Positions 44,944-54,650 are shown, counted from the stretch's first letter. The stretch is 64,000 bases of DNA from Rhodocyclales bacterium (GCA_016183655.1 JACPEH010000011.1:62001-126000); one strand, 5' to 3'. The notes: generated by a model not told the origin, from the sequence alone. Translations and numbers: made by a program.

Positions 44944-45726
44944 ATGGATCAGCTCACCATCGCCGGCAAGGCCTACGCCTCGCGCCTGCTCGTCGGCACC
45001 GGCAAGTACAAGGATTTCGCGGAGACCAGGGAAGCGATCGGCGCGTCCGGCGCCGAGATCGTCACCGTCGCCATCCGCCGCACCAACATTGGCCAGGACC
45101 CGAAGCAGCCGAACCTGCTCGATGCCATCCCGCCGTCGAAATACACCATCCTGCCCAACACCGCCGGCTGCTACACCGCCGACGACGCGGTGCGCACGCT
45201 GCGCCTGGCGCGCGAGCTGCTCGACGGCCACGCGCTGGTCAAGCTGGAAGTGCTCGGCGACCCGACCAACCTCTTCCCGAACATGCCGGAAACGCTGAAG
45301 GCGGCCGAGACGCTGGTCAAGGAAGGCTTCCAGGTGATGGTCTACTGCGCCGACGATCCGATCCAGGCGAAGATGCTGGAGGAGATCGGCTGTGTCGCGA
45401 TCATGCCGCTGGCCTCGCTGATCGGCTCCGGCATGGGCATCGTGAACCCGTGGAACCTGCGCCTGATCATCGACAACGCCAGGGTGCCGGTGCTCGTCGA
45501 CGCCGGCGTCGGCACCGCGTCCGACGCGGCGATCGCGATGGAGCTGGGCTGCGACGGCGTGCTGATGAACACCGCCATCGCCCACGCCAGGAATCCGGTG
45601 CTGATGGCCTCGGCGATGAAGAAGGCGGTCGAGGCCGGGCGCGAGGCCTTCCTCGCCGGCCGCATGCCGCGCAAGCTCTATTCGGCCGACCCGTCGTCGC
45701 CGACCTCGGGACTGATCGGTTCATGA
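44944..45726 (+). CDS. thiG: Thiazole synthase ThiG
   Basis: A 260-residue TIM-barrel enzyme that assembles the thiazole phosphate moiety of thiamine from deoxyxylulose phosphate, dehydroglycine and ThiS-thiocarboxylate. [13 protein letters not shown] opens the barrel. [18 protein letters not shown] includes the Schiff-base lysine (about K100). [19 protein letters not shown] and [36 protein letters not shown] are signatures. GTG-free start after AAGGAG. It shares its stop with the trmB start (ATGA). Confidence 0.97.
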   Translation: MDQLTIAGKAYASRLLVGTGKYKDFAETREAIGASGAEIVTVAIRRTNIGQDPKQPNLLDAIPPSKYTILPNTAGCYTADDAVRTLRLARELLDGHALVKLEVLGDPTNLFPNMPETLKAAETLVKEGFQVMVYCADDPIQAKMLEEIGCVAIMPLASLIGSGMGIVNPWNLRLIIDNARVPVLVDAGVGTASDAAIAMELGCDGVLMNTAIAHARNPVLMASAMKKAVEAGREAFLAGRMPRKLYSADPSSPTSGLIGS

Positions 45727-46418
45727 ACGAAGAAGGCGTCTACACCGCCGGCCGCGCCGGCCACATCCGCAGCTACGTGCTGCGCCAGGGCCGCGTCTCG
45801 AACGCGCAGCAGCGCTACTACGAGGACATGATGCCGAAGATCGGCATCCGCTACGCCGCGGCGCCGCTCGACCTCGATGCGGCCTTCGGCCGGGCCGCGC
45901 CCAAGATCCTGGAGATCGGCTGCGGCATGGGCGAGACCTCGGCGGCCATCGCCACCGCGCATCCGGAGAACGACTACCTCGGGCTGGAAGTGCACACGCC
46001 GGGCGTCGGCAGCCTCTGCAAGCTGATCGCCGAGGGTGGCATCGGCAACCTGCGCGTCTGCCAGCACGACGCGGTCGAGGTGCTGCGCGACATGATCGGC
46101 GACGGCACGCTCTCCGGCGTGCACATCTTCTTCCCCGATCCGTGGCCGAAGGCGCGCCACCACAAGCGCCGGCTGATCCAATCGCCGCTGGTGGCGACGC
46201 TGGCGGCGAAGCTGAAGCCGGGGGGCTACATCCACTGTGCCACCGACTGGGAGAACTACGCCGAGCAGATGCTGGCCGTGCTCTCGGCCGAGCCGGCATT
46301 GCAGAACATAGCGGAAGGCTATGCGCCGCGTCCGGACTACCGGCCGCTGACCAAGTTCGAGCAGCGCGGTATCCGCCTCGGCCACGGCGTCTGGGATCTG
46401 GTGTTCCGCAAGAAATAG
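45723..46418 (+). CDS. trmB: tRNA (guanine-N7)-methyltransferase TrmB
   Basis: A 231-residue SAM-dependent enzyme that makes m7G46 in tRNA variable loops. The SAM site is [30 protein letters not shown], and the TrmB signature is [17 protein letters not shown]. The start ATG at 45723 overlaps the thiG stop. The product sits in a thiamine operon, a common arrangement in betaproteobacteria. Confidence 0.96.
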   Translation: MNEEGVYTAGRAGHIRSYVLRQGRVSNAQQRYYEDMMPKIGIRYAAAPLDLDAAFGRAAPKILEIGCGMGETSAAIATAHPENDYLGLEVHTPGVGSLCKLIAEGGIGNLRVCQHDAVEVLRDMIGDGTLSGVHIFFPDPWPKARHHKRRLIQSPLVATLAAKLKPGGYIHCATDWENYAEQMLAVLSAEPALQNIAEGYAPRPDYRPLTKFEQRGIRLGHGVWDLVFRKK

Positions 46419-46958
46419 TTACTGCAGGCGGAAGATCACCGGCAGGATCAGCTCGCGCGCGCTGACGCCGGGTAGCCGGCCCATCGCGAACGCGGCCTTG
46501 ACTGCGGCGTGGTCGAGAAGGGCATGGCCGCTGGAGGCGGCGATCTGCACGTCGCCGATCGAACCGTCTGCGGCCAGCGACAGGATCAGCCGGACCTCGC
46601 CTTCGAGGCCGCGGGCGATCGCCTCCTCCGGGTAGTAGAGGTGGGCGGCGAGCTTCTTCTGCGCGGCGCGCACCTGCCGCGGCGGGGCCTGTGCCGGACG
46701 CGGCGCGGCGCTCGGAACGGCCTGCGGCGGCGGCTCGGGGGGCGGTTCGGGCTGAATTGCCGGCTCGCTGTCGAGCGTGTTCTTCAGCAACGGCTCGGCC
46801 GGCGCCGGTTCCACCGGCGGCAGCCGCAGCGTCGCCTGCAGCACGCGCGGCGGTGGCGGCCGCAGCAGGTCGCGGAAGGCGCCGGGGCCGAGCGTCGCCG
46901 CATGCAGCGCCAGCGAGGCGGCGAAGGCGAACAGCAGGCGATGGGGGGGCGTGGTCAC
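46419..46958 (-). CDS. TonB-family energy transducer
   Basis: About 179 residues from a GTG at 46958 (an upstream TTG at 47027 would add 23 residues). An N-terminal membrane anchor (RLLFAFAASLALHAATL, with the S-x-x-x-H motif of TonB) is followed by a proline-rich spacer (PEPPPEPPPQAVPSAAPRPAQAPP). The C-terminal TonB fold is HLYYPEEAIARGLEGEVRLILSLAADGSIGDVQIAASSGHALLDHAAVKAAFAM. It couples proton-motive force to outer-membrane receptors. No ExbBD or receptor is next to it. Confidence 0.88.
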   Translation of the reverse strand: MTTPPHRLLFAFAASLALHAATLGPGAFRDLLRPPPPRVLQATLRLPPVEPAPAEPLLKNTLDSEPAIQPEPPPEPPPQAVPSAAPRPAQAPPRQVRAAQKKLAAHLYYPEEAIARGLEGEVRLILSLAADGSIGDVQIAASSGHALLDHAAVKAAFAMGRLPGVSARELILPVIFRLQ

Positions 46959-47081
46959 GGGGGCGGCGGCGGTTTCCGGCGCCCGGGGGCGCGCAGGCGG
47001 ATGGCAGAGGCGGTTCGCGTGGGACAATCAGTCGGGCATTTTGGCAGAAAGTGGGGCGACCGTCGCTCCGGAGGTGGGGCA

Positions 47082-48206
47082 GTGAGCAGATCGAGCTGGA
47101 GTCGGGTCGTTTCCCTGTGTGTGCTGGCGGCTTGCCTGGCCGCGGCATCGGCGCGGGCGGCTTCGCCCGACCCGGTCGCCTACGGCATCACCGTCGAGCG
47201 TGGCGACCGGCGCCAGGTCGAGAAATGGCTCGACGAAGGGATGCCCCCCGATTTCTTCGCCGACCGCATCGGCAGCGGGCTGATGATCGCCGCCTGGAAC
47301 GGCGACATCGAGATGATGGAGCTGCTGCTCAGGCGCGGCGCCAATCCGCGTCGCGCCAACAAGAACGGCGAGCAGGCGGTGCAGCTCGCCGCGTGGAACG
47401 GTCATGTCGCCGCGGTGCGCTGGCTGCTCGAACGCGGTGCCACGCTCAACCGCGACGACAAGAACTGGACCGCCCTGCACTACGCGGTGTTCAACGGCCA
47501 CACCGAGCTGGCGCGCGAGCTGATCCAGCGCGGTGCCGACGTCAATGCCCGTTCGCCGAACGGCTCGACGCCGCTGATGATGGCGGCGCGCGAGGGACGT
47601 GACGAAATCGCCCGGCTGCTGCTCGAATCCGGCGCCGATACCAAGGCGAAGAGCGATTGGGGCGACAGCGCGCTGACCTTCGCCATGCGCTACGAGCATT
47701 ACCGCGTCGGCAAGATGATTGCGTCGCCGGAGGAATTCGAGATCGCGGTGAAGGCGCCGAAGGAAAGCTTCGGCGAGGGCAGCCGCTCGGCAGCGGCGCC
47801 GTCGCAGATCGAGGACCTCCTGCGCCAGATTCGCGAGGCCAACGCTGCCGGTACGGAGACCACCGAACTGCGTCGCAAGCTGCATTCGGCGATCGCCGAG
47901 TTCCGCGGCCCGCCGAAGCCGATGGGCCTGGCCGGGCCGAAGGTGATCAAGGCGACGCCGCCGCCGAAGGCGCTGGTGATCACCGCCAGGCGCGCGCAGC
48001 CGAAGGGTGGCGAACGCGTCGAGGTGGTGGCGGGCGATGCCGGCAAGGCGGCGCCGGGAACGGTGCGGGTGACGCCAACGCAGCCGGCGGTCAGCCCCAG
48101 CCGCATCGCCGACATCCTGCGCCAGATCCGCGTCGCCGAGGCCCAGGGGCAGCCGACCGAAGCCCTGCGCCGCGAACTCGACGAGGCGATGGCGAAGCTC
48201 AAGTAG
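47082..48206 (+). CDS. Secreted ankyrin-repeat protein
   Basis: A 374-residue protein starting at the GTG at 47082, eight bases after GGAGG, with signal SLCVLAACLAAASARA. Four to five ankyrin repeats span about residues 45-215 (SGLMIAAWNGDIEMMELLLRRGANPRRANKNGEQAVQLAAWNGH, TALHYAVFNGHTELARELIQRGADVN, TPLMMAAREGRDEIARLLLESGAD). The tail has two similar motifs IEDLLRQIREA and IADILRQIRVAEAQGQPTEALRRELDEAM. Probably periplasmic; partner unknown. Confidence 0.88.
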   Translation: MSRSSWSRVVSLCVLAACLAAASARAASPDPVAYGITVERGDRRQVEKWLDEGMPPDFFADRIGSGLMIAAWNGDIEMMELLLRRGANPRRANKNGEQAVQLAAWNGHVAAVRWLLERGATLNRDDKNWTALHYAVFNGHTELARELIQRGADVNARSPNGSTPLMMAAREGRDEIARLLLESGADTKAKSDWGDSALTFAMRYEHYRVGKMIASPEEFEIAVKAPKESFGEGSRSAAAPSQIEDLLRQIREANAAGTETTELRRKLHSAIAEFRGPPKPMGLAGPKVIKATPPPKALVITARRAQPKGGERVEVVAGDAGKAAPGTVRVTPTQPAVSPSRIADILRQIRVAEAQGQPTEALRRELDEAMAKLK

Positions 48207-48259
48207 TACGGGCTGTTTGCCGCCGGCATGCCGTGCAGCGTGCGGTGATTTCCGGCCGC

Positions 48260-48634
48260 TCAGAACACCAGCGTCCGCCACTCCGCATCGAGCGTTCGCG
48301 CGATGAAGGCGGTGGCGCCGGCCTGCCCGGCGAACTCGGCGATCGTCGCCTCCCCGTCCGCCACGTATTCGCGCCAGGCCATGCTGCAGGCGACGAAGCG
48401 CGCGCCGCCGCGCGCCGCGTCCTGCATGAAGTCGTACAGGCTGCGGCCGCCCGCCGGCGAGGTGTCGCGCTGCGCCGCCTCGCCGGCGACCAGCAGGCGC
48501 ACCGAGCGGCCGGCGAAATGGATCTCCACCTCGGCGTCGAGCGCCGTCGCCGCCGCCGCGTAAACGAAGGGCGCCGCCGCCAGGTCGGGGCGTTCGAGGT
48601 CGGAGGCCCAGAGCAGGATGGCCAGCTTGCTCAT
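48260..48634 (-). CDS. DsrE-family sulfur-related protein
   Basis: A 124-residue DsrE/DsrF-like fold: KLAILLWASDLERPDLAAAPFVYAAAATALDAEVEIHFAGRSVRLLVAG, then GGARFVACSMAW with the conserved cysteine. The family transfers persulfide sulfur in Tus/Dsr relays or acts as a peroxiredoxin-like protein. The gene 124 bases upstream encodes a GcvH-like protein. DsrE and lipoyl-binding GcvH-like proteins also occur together in sulfur-oxidising (sHdr) loci, but no hdr genes are here. Confidence 0.75.
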   Translation of the reverse strand: MSKLAILLWASDLERPDLAAAPFVYAAAATALDAEVEIHFAGRSVRLLVAGEAAQRDTSPAGGRSLYDFMQDAARGGARFVACSMAWREYVADGEATIAEFAGQAGATAFIARTLDAEWRTLVF

Positions 48635-48689
48635 GCTAACGGGCCTGGACGAAAGCCGCCCCGAATGATGAAAGCCTTGACCATGCCCG

Positions 48690-48740
48690 TTTCCCTCACC
48701 CCCGACCCCTCTCCCGCTTCGCGGGCGAGGGGAGGTTCGA
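48690..48740. repeat. GC-rich palindromic repeat
   Basis: CCCCTCTCCCGC-TTCG-CGGGCGAGGGG forms a near-perfect hairpin, preceded by TCACCCCCGA. This sequence class is a common dispersed extragenic repeat in high-GC beta- and gammaproteobacteria. Without a T-run it is unlikely to be a strong terminator. Confidence 0.5.
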
Positions 48741-48757
48741 GCGCCGCTTCGCGTCTT

Positions 48758-49186
48758 TCACGTTAAGCTGGCCTCCGGTTCAAGCGCGAGGATGTGCGCG
48801 CGGTAGGCCGCGGCGTCGACCAGGCGAGCGCGTTCGTTCGCCCAGTCGCGCGGCACGCCGCGCACCAGCCAGGCGGCGTAGGGCTCGCTGTTGATCGGCG
48901 CCGGCCGTTCTTCCAGCGCCTCGTTGCTCTCGCTCAGCGTGAAGCTGCAGGGGGCGTGCACCGCGAGCACCGTCTTGCGGCTTTCCACCGTGCCGAGGCC
49001 GCGACCGCAATCCACTTCCGCCCCCTTCGGCTTTGCCGTGAAGGCGATGATCTCGCCGGCCAGGAAGACGCCGAACGCGGTGATGCCGATCGTCACCTGA
49101 TCGCCCTCGTCGCGCACCCACATGTCGTGATGCGTGTCGTAGAGAAGGCCGTCGGGAACGGTGCCGTGGAAGGGCTGGCGGGGCAT
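48758..49186 (-). CDS. GcvH-like (lipoyl-domain) protein
   Basis: A 142-residue protein with the glycine-cleavage H-protein fold. VTIGITAFGVFLAGEIIAFTAKPKG aligns with the GcvH core, and VESRKTVLAVHAPCSFTLSESNEALEERPAPINSEPYAAWLV with the ESVKA...VNEALEDxPELINEDPY block. Lysine 71 sits where the lipoyl lysine of GcvH is found. The genuine gcvT/gcvP genes are absent, so this is a divergent H-like protein, perhaps a lipoate-binding sulfur carrier. Function not established. Confidence 0.72.
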   Translation of the reverse strand: MPRQPFHGTVPDGLLYDTHHDMWVRDEGDQVTIGITAFGVFLAGEIIAFTAKPKGAEVDCGRGLGTVESRKTVLAVHAPCSFTLSESNEALEERPAPINSEPYAAWLVRGVPRDWANERARLVDAAAYRAHILALEPEASLT

Positions 49187-49221
49187 GTCGAGGAAATGTG
49201 CGAGGCGTGAGCCGGCCGGAC

Positions 49222-49524
49222 TCAGCCGGCAATCCGGAAACGGTCGCGCGACTGTCCCTGCTTTTCCAGCGCGGACAGCCAGTTCGGCGTGCGCCCGCGG
49301 CCGGACCAGGTCTCACCGTTCGGGCCGCGGAAAGCGGCGGCAACGGTCGTTTTCGCCTTGCCCTTGCCCGCCGGCCTGAATCCGCATTCCTCGGCCGACA
49401 GCCCGAAGTCGCCGACGAGCTTCTTCACGGCAGCGATCGCCGCGGCTTTTTCGGCGCGTTGCGCCGCCGCGATCTGGCGGTCGAGCTCGGCGCGCTGGGC
49501 GAGTAGTTCCTGATAGCTGGACAT
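49222..49524 (-). CDS. H-NS histone-like nucleoid protein
   Basis: A 100-residue H-NS-family protein: N-terminal coiled coil (SSYQELLAQRAELDRQIAAAQRAEKAAAIAAVKKLVGDFGL) for oligomerisation and a C-terminal DNA-binding domain (YRGPNGETWSGRGRTPNWL-like, here FRGPNGETWSGRGRTPNWLSAL). The start at 49524 is chosen for its position at the coiled coil. It silences AT-rich acquired DNA. It directly follows selC in the minus-strand gene order. Confidence 0.93.
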   Translation of the reverse strand: MSSYQELLAQRAELDRQIAAAQRAEKAAAIAAVKKLVGDFGLSAEECGFRPAGKGKAKTTVAAAFRGPNGETWSGRGRTPNWLSALEKQGQSRDRFRIAG

Positions 49525-49587
49525 CTGTGTGTTTCCTCCGACGTTGTCGTCGATCCGGCAGTCGGTTGCCCGGATGCGTACGATGGG

Positions 49588-49683
49588 TGGCGGAAGAGAG
49601 TGGGAGTCGAACCCACCAGGGACCGTCTGACGGCCCCTGCCGGTTTTGAAGACCGGCCGCCCCACCGGGGAACGATCTCTTCC
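49588..49683 (-). tRNA. selC: tRNA-Sec (anticodon TCA)
   Basis: A 96-base selenocysteine tRNA including CCA. The extended acceptor stem begins GGAAGAGATCG and ends with CTCTCTTCC-G-CCA. The anticodon arm CGGTC-TTCAAAA-CCGGC has anticodon TCA, decoding UGA. The extra arm is long (AGGGGCCGTCAGACGGTCCCT). It lies just after selB, completing selA-selB-selC for the fdhA UGA codon. Any protein frame through it is spurious. Confidence 0.97.
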
Positions 49684-49702
49684 GTTGCGTTGAAACAGTT
49701 GG

Positions 49703-51640
49703 TCATTGCATCTTCCACTGCCGCGGCACGGCGGCGTCGCGCAGCACGTGTTCGTCCTTGGTGCCACGGCTGTCGCGGACGCGCCGAGTGTAGCCGATGC
49801 GGTCGAAGAATTCGAGGATGTGGATCGCCACCTTGCGGCCGCCGCCGATGCGGTCGCGCAGTTCCGCCGCGCGCGCCGCGCCGTGCTCGCGGCACAGCTC
49901 GGCGACGATCGTCGCCAGCTGCTCGACGGCGTCGTCGTCGAAGTAGTGGTCGAGCGCCACCGGGTAGAGCCGGCCGGTGCGCGCGATGCGCTTCATCAGC
50001 GCGCGTACCGAATCCTCGGCGATGCCGGTGCTCCTGGCGATGTCACGCACCCGCGGCGGCTGGAAGGGGGCGGCGGCGACGAGCGGCGCCAGCGATCGCC
50101 ACAGGTCCGTATCGGCGGCGGACAGCGTCACGCGATGCCCGGGCAGGTGCAGCCAGCTCGATGTCTGCGCGATGCGGCCGGCGGCCAGTGCCTCGTCAAC
50201 CAGGCGGTCGAAGGCGGCGCGCGCAAGCGTCGGCAGCGTCAGCCGGCGCAGCCGTTCGTGCTCGGCGCCGAGCATGTCCGGCGCCCGCTCGTGCTCGGCG
50301 GCCAGCGCCGCCAACAGGCGCTCGCCGAGCGCACTCCAGGCCGATGGCGCAAAGCCGAGCGTGCCGTCGCGCGTGTCCACGCACACCAGGTCGAGCGTTC
50401 GCCACAGGTCGGCCGCATCGTTGTCGGTCAGGTTCCAGCCCTGCGCGAAGCGTTCGAGCAGCACGCCAGTCGGGTTCGTTGCCAGCAGCTGCACGAGCGT
50501 TGCCGTGATGTCGCCGCTGGCTGCCAGGCGCAGCGCATCGAGCCGCGCCGGCGCGCGCTTGTGCCGCGTCGGCGGGAAGATGTCGAGCACGCGGCCGCCG
50601 CCCAGCGTGCGGCTGGCGGAGGTGTCGCGCAGCACGAAGCGGTCGCCGGCGACGCAGCACAGCGGCCGGTCGAGAACGATCTCGGCCAGCGCCGCGGCGC
50701 CCGGCGCCAGGCTGTCGCCTTCGAGCAGCGCGACGCGGCCGGTGATGTCCTCGGCGCCGAGATGCACGTGCACCGGCGTCCAGTGCCTGAGCGCGGCGTT
50801 TTCCTCACGGGACAGGCGCAGCGTCGCCGCAAAACGGTCGAGCGGCAGGTGCTGGCGCGGATCGAGCGCCCACATGCCGCGGCGGATCGCCTCGCGCGGA
50901 AAATCGCCGGCGAGGTTGAGCGCGACGCGCTGTCCGGCGTGGCCGCTGTCCGCCGGCCGGTCCTGCGCATGCAGGCCGCGCACGCGCGCGCTGAGGCCCG
51001 GCGGCGAGACGGTCAGCGTGTCGCCGACGTGCACGCTGCCGGAGAACACCGTGCCGGTGACGACGGTGCCGATCCCGGAGAGCGTGAAGCAGCGGTCGAT
51101 CGCCAGCCGGAAGCGGCCGCCGTCGTCGGCCTGCGTCGTTTCGGCCGCAGCCGCGTCGAGGTGCGCGCGCAGTTCGGCGATGCCCGTGCCGTCGCGTGCG
51201 GCGACCGGAAACAGCGGCGCCTCGGCCAGCGCGCTGCCGGCAAGCAGCGCGCGCACCTCCGCGGCCGCGGCCGCCTGCCGCTCTGCCGTCACCGCGTCGC
51301 ACTTGGTCAGCACGACGGCGCCGCGGCGGATGCCGAGCAGGTCGGCGATCGCCAGATGCTCGCGCGTCTGCGGCATCGGGCCGTCGTCGGCGGCGACGAC
51401 AAGTAGCAGGAAATCGATGCCGGTGGCGCCGGCAAGCATGTTGTGGATCAGCTTCTCGTGCCCCGGCACGTCGACGAAGCCGAGCACGCCGCCGTCGCCG
51501 GTCGGCGTGTAGGCATAGCCGAGGTCGACGGTGATGCCACGCGCCTTCTCCTCCGGCAGGCGGTCGGCGTCGACGCCGGTGAGCGCCTTCACCAGCGTTG
51601 TCTTGCCGTGGTCGATGTGGCCGGCGGTGCCGATGATCAT
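49703..51640 (-). CDS. selB: Selenocysteine-specific elongation factor SelB
   Basis: A 645-residue translation factor. The GTPase domain has [16 protein letters not shown] (G1, residues about 7-22), [16 protein letters not shown] (G3) and TKCD (G4). EF-Tu-like domains 2 and 3 follow. The C-terminal winged helices (about 400-640, e.g. [42 protein letters not shown] and [26 protein letters not shown]) bind the SECIS hairpin. It delivers Sec-tRNA to UGA. Located between the GIY-YIG gene and selC. Confidence 0.97.
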   Translation of the reverse strand: MIIGTAGHIDHGKTTLVKALTGVDADRLPEEKARGITVDLGYAYTPTGDGGVLGFVDVPGHEKLIHNMLAGATGIDFLLLVVAADDGPMPQTREHLAIADLLGIRRGAVVLTKCDAVTAERQAAAAAEVRALLAGSALAEAPLFPVAARDGTGIAELRAHLDAAAAETTQADDGGRFRLAIDRCFTLSGIGTVVTGTVFSGSVHVGDTLTVSPPGLSARVRGLHAQDRPADSGHAGQRVALNLAGDFPREAIRRGMWALDPRQHLPLDRFAATLRLSREENAALRHWTPVHVHLGAEDITGRVALLEGDSLAPGAAALAEIVLDRPLCCVAGDRFVLRDTSASRTLGGGRVLDIFPPTRHKRAPARLDALRLAASGDITATLVQLLATNPTGVLLERFAQGWNLTDNDAADLWRTLDLVCVDTRDGTLGFAPSAWSALGERLLAALAAEHERAPDMLGAEHERLRRLTLPTLARAAFDRLVDEALAAGRIAQTSSWLHLPGHRVTLSAADTDLWRSLAPLVAAAPFQPPRVRDIARSTGIAEDSVRALMKRIARTGRLYPVALDHYFDDDAVEQLATIVAELCREHGAARAAELRDRIGGGRKVAIHILEFFDRIGYTRRVRDSRGTKDEHVLRDAAVPRQWKMQ

Positions 51641-51658
51641 GGTCGTCTCCTCGCGCCG

Positions 51659-51838
51659 TTCATCCTTCGATACGCCCGCTGCGCGGGCTACTCAGGACGA
51701 ACGGAGTTGGCGTATGTGCCTGCTCCCGTTCGCCGTTCGATGCGCCCCTGGTGCGGCTAATCACCGCGAACGGAAAGGAGCAGCGGAGGATCATCCGTTC
51801 GTCCTGAGTAGGCGCGAAGCGCCATATCGAAGGATGAA
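51659..51838. repeat. 180-bp inverted-repeat element (MITE/REP-like)
   Basis: Bounded by perfect 14-bp inverted repeats TTCATCCTTCGATA (51659-51672) and TATCGAAGGATGAA (51825-51838). Each is followed inward by similar GC-rich palindromes and CTCAGGACGAACGG / CCGTTCGTCCTGAG. The centre is another palindrome (GCTCCCGTTCGC...GCGAACGGAAAGGAGC). It has no coding capacity, and occupies the 203-base gap between selB and the GIY-YIG gene. A related CTTCGACAAGCTCAGG block is at 2768-2785. Confidence 0.7.
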
Positions 51839-51843
51839 TGGCG

Positions 51844-52140
51844 CTAGGTCTCTCCTTTCCTGAAATTCTTTTTTGCCAGTGCCGATAGCAACGCAAAATC
51901 TCCCGCAACCAACGCCTCCTTCTTCACCCGACTCCAGCCCTTGATCCGCTGTTCGGCCGCCAGCGCCTCCTCGCGCGTGAAAAACTCCTGCGACCAGACC
52001 AGCGTCACCGGCCGCCGCGTCGCCGTATACCCGCCGCATTCGCCGGCCTGATGCTGTCCGATGCGCAGGCCGAGATCGTCGGTATGCCCGGTGTAGTACG
52101 AGGCGTCTGCACACTGCAGCAGGTAGGCGAAGAAGCTCAT
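51844..52140 (-). CDS. GIY-YIG nuclease-domain protein
   Basis: A 98-residue single-domain GIY-YIG protein of the YhbQ/UPF0213 type: [79 protein letters not shown]. The Y-x10-Y-T-G motif, the arginine (R26) and the E of EQRIKGWSR are the catalytic positions. It begins inside the selA stop codon (ATGA), so it is part of the sel operon although no Sec role is known for the family. Confidence 0.9.
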   Translation of the reverse strand: MSFFAYLLQCADASYYTGHTDDLGLRIGQHQAGECGGYTATRRPVTLVWSQEFFTREEALAAEQRIKGWSRVKKEALVAGDFALLSALAKKNFRKGET

Positions 52141-53558
52141 TGCAGCTGCGCGACGAAGCGGGCTTCATCGGCCGGGTCGAGGCAGCGCAGGTCGAGGCGC
52201 AGCGCGTCGTCGGCGATGCGCCCGATCACCGGCTGCGGCAGCCCGCGCAGCCGCGCTTCCAGCGCCGCCAGCTGCTTGCCCGGGCGCTTGCCGGGGTAGC
52301 GCACGACCAGCGCGGCCGACGCCAGGCGCTCGACCGGCAGCGCGCCGCTGCCGATCTGGCTCATCGCCGGCTCGATCGAGACCAGCGAGTTCTCGCCGGC
52401 GAAGTCGGCTACCGCCGGACACAGGCGTTCGGCCTGGGCGGCGATGTCGTGTTCGTGGCGGATGAGCAGGCGCAGCGTCGGCAGGCGTTCGGCCAGGCGG
52501 TCGGGGTCGCGGTACAGGCGCAGCGTCGCTTCCAGCGCGGCCAGCGTGACCTTGCCGACGCGCAGCGCGCGCTTCAGCGGGTTCTTCTTGATCTTGGCGA
52601 TCAAGTCCTTGCGGCCGACGATGATGCCGGCCTGCGGGCCGCCCAAGAGCTTGTCGCCGGAGAAGGTGACGAGGTCGGCGCCGGCGGCGAGCGAGTCCTG
52701 CGGCGTCGGTTCCTTGGGCAGCTTCCAGCGCGCGAAGTCGGCCAGCGTGCCGCTGCCGAGGTCGACCATGAACGGCACGCCGCGCTCGTGCGCGATGGCG
52801 GCGATCTCGGCCTCGTCGACGGTCTTGGTGAAGCCGACGACGGCGTAGTTCGAGGTGTGAACCTTCATCAACAGCGCCGTCTTCGCCGTGATCGCCTCGG
52901 CGTAGTCCTTGGCGTGCGTGCGGTTGGTGGTGCCGATCTCGACCAGCCGGGCTCCGGCGCGGCGCATGATGTCCGGCACGCGGAAGGCGCCGCCGATCTC
53001 GACCAGCTCGCCGCGCGAGACCACCGCCTCCTTGCCCTTGGCCAGCGTGTCGAGCGCGAGCAGCACGGCGGCGGCGTTGTTGTTGACGATGGTCGCGGCA
53101 AACTCCTTGGCCGGAGTCTGGGGTGACTGGCCCATCGCCGCGGCCATCAGCTCGGCGAGCAGCGGTTCGACCAGCGCGTCGCGGTCGCCGCGGCTGCCGT
53201 CGGCGAGGTCGTATTCGAGCGCGCAGGGCGCGCCCGCGGCGATGGCCATCGCCGCCACCGCTTCTGGCGCCAGCAGCGCGCGGCCGAGGTTGGTGTGCAG
53301 CACGGTGCCGGTGAGGTTGAACACCGGCCGCAGGTTCGGCCGGGCCAGCCGGTCGGCGCGCTCGACGATGGCCGCGGCCAGGGCGTCGGCGGTCGGCAAG
53401 CCGTGGCCGGCGCGCACCAGTTCGCGGGCCGCGGCCAGCTCGGCGCGGGCGCAGTCGGTGAGCGGCTGGCGGCCGTGGCGGGCGATGGCGTCGACGAGGT
53501 CGGGCTGGGCCAGCAGGCGGTCGACCGACGGAAGTTGCGAGAGGTTCTTTGGGGGCAT
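52137..53558 (-). CDS. selA: L-seryl-tRNA(Sec) selenium transferase SelA
   Basis: A 473-residue PLP enzyme converting Ser-tRNA-Sec to Sec-tRNA-Sec with selenophosphate. The Schiff-base lysine lies in [20 protein letters not shown] (about K297); [68 protein letters not shown] are family blocks. The ATG at 53558 (MPPKN) is preferred over a GTG nine bases upstream. It lies 42 bases after fdhE. Confidence 0.96.
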   Translation of the reverse strand: MPPKNLSQLPSVDRLLAQPDLVDAIARHGRQPLTDCARAELAAARELVRAGHGLPTADALAAAIVERADRLARPNLRPVFNLTGTVLHTNLGRALLAPEAVAAMAIAAGAPCALEYDLADGSRGDRDALVEPLLAELMAAAMGQSPQTPAKEFAATIVNNNAAAVLLALDTLAKGKEAVVSRGELVEIGGAFRVPDIMRRAGARLVEIGTTNRTHAKDYAEAITAKTALLMKVHTSNYAVVGFTKTVDEAEIAAIAHERGVPFMVDLGSGTLADFARWKLPKEPTPQDSLAAGADLVTFSGDKLLGGPQAGIIVGRKDLIAKIKKNPLKRALRVGKVTLAALEATLRLYRDPDRLAERLPTLRLLIRHEHDIAAQAERLCPAVADFAGENSLVSIEPAMSQIGSGALPVERLASAALVVRYPGKRPGKQLAALEARLRGLPQPVIGRIADDALRLDLRCLDPADEARFVAQLQ

Positions 53559-53600
53559 GGCTTTCACCCGGACCGGGCAGAAAGTTAAGGGGAGGCCGGT

Positions 53601-54509
53601 TTATCCGGCGGCGTTCACCAGCAGCAGGTTCGGTCCGCTGCGGCCGTAGCCGGCTTCGTCGACCAGCAGGTCGAGCGTCAGCGTGGCGAGGTCGTCGGCG
53701 ACCGGGTCGACACGCGGGTCCTTCTCCTGATAGACGATCTTCAGGTAGCTCTTGCAGCTGTCGCAGGTCTCGGCGCGCACCTTGCCGTCGCTGCCGTCGA
53801 TCTGCTGCTGCGCGAGTTCCTTGTCGCTACCGCAGGCGGTGCAGGTGGCGCGTGGCACGTTCCATTCGCTGTTGCACAGCGCGCAGTGCAGGTAGCGCAG
53901 GTTGTTCACCGTCGGCGACAGGCGGACGATGCTGGACACCGGCAGGCTGCCGCAGCAGGGGCAGACACCGGGGGTGTCGAGCTTCTGCAGCTGCGTTGCG
54001 TCGAGGCGGGCGGCGAGCGCGGTCCACACCACCTGCAGTGCGGCGGCGACCAGCGGCAGTTCGCCGGCGGCGGCCGGATCGGGTTCGCCGTGCAGCAGGC
54101 CGTCGGCGAGCGACTCCAGGTGGCGTTCGTCGGCTGCTGCGAGATCGGCCAGGATGGCGTGGCTGCTCGCCGGCGCATGTTGCGTGATCGCGGCGATGAG
54201 CTGGCGCAGCACGTCGCGCCAGACCGCCGGCCGCTCCGCCGCGGTCGCATTCAGCGGCGGCATGTGGTGGGCGCGCGCCTGCTCCAGCAGCGCTGCGGAA
54301 GGCGCCGGCAGCTCGGGCAGGGCTTGCAGCGCGGCGTGCTGCGCGCGGCTCAGGTGGCTGAGGAAACGGAGCCAGTCGGCGAGGCGATGGCCTTCGGCGA
54401 GGGCGTCGAAACGGTCGGCACGATCGGCGAAGACGCTGGTGGCCACCGGCAGCAGGATGGCGGGCGCTTCTTCGTTCGGCGGGTTGAAACTGATCGGTTT
54501 GATTTCCAT
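53601..54509 (-). CDS. fdhE: Formate dehydrogenase accessory protein FdhE
   Basis: A 302-residue maturation factor. Four CxxC pairs (CPCCGSLP, CALCNSEW, CTACGSD, CDSCKSYLK) form the rubredoxin-like metal sites in the last 130 residues. FdhE interacts with the catalytic subunits of formate dehydrogenases before export. The start at 54509 (MEIKP) is used; an upstream extension has no ribosome site. It follows fdhC after 141 bases that contain a hairpin. Confidence 0.95.
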   Translation of the reverse strand: MEIKPISFNPPNEEAPAILLPVATSVFADRADRFDALAEGHRLADWLRFLSHLSRAQHAALQALPELPAPSAALLEQARAHHMPPLNATAAERPAVWRDVLRQLIAAITQHAPASSHAILADLAAADERHLESLADGLLHGEPDPAAAGELPLVAAALQVVWTALAARLDATQLQKLDTPGVCPCCGSLPVSSIVRLSPTVNNLRYLHCALCNSEWNVPRATCTACGSDKELAQQQIDGSDGKVRAETCDSCKSYLKIVYQEKDPRVDPVADDLATLTLDLLVDEAGYGRSGPNLLLVNAAG

Positions 54510-54610
54510 GTCTCGGACAAAAAAGGACCCGCAGTGGAGTGTCGCCGCGGGTCGTTCCAAACGCAAGTCGTGAAGACAAAATGCGTGCGAGGGGTGATGC
54601 AATCGTTACG

Positions 54611-54644
54611 CCTTCCGTGGCTCGTGGCCTCGCCACGGAAGGCG
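54611..54644 (-). terminator. Intercistronic hairpin between fdhC and fdhE
   Basis: GCCTTCCGTGG and CCACGGAAGGC form an 11-bp perfect stem around a 12-base loop. There is no T-run, so it more likely stabilises or attenuates the upstream fdhABC message than fully terminates transcription. Confidence 0.55.
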
Positions 54645-54650
54645 CAGGAC

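Noticed and set aside
49222..49767. Long protein frame through selC into the H-NS gene
   Set aside because: Its N-terminal 80 codons are the tRNA-Sec gene read as protein; the real start is at 49524.
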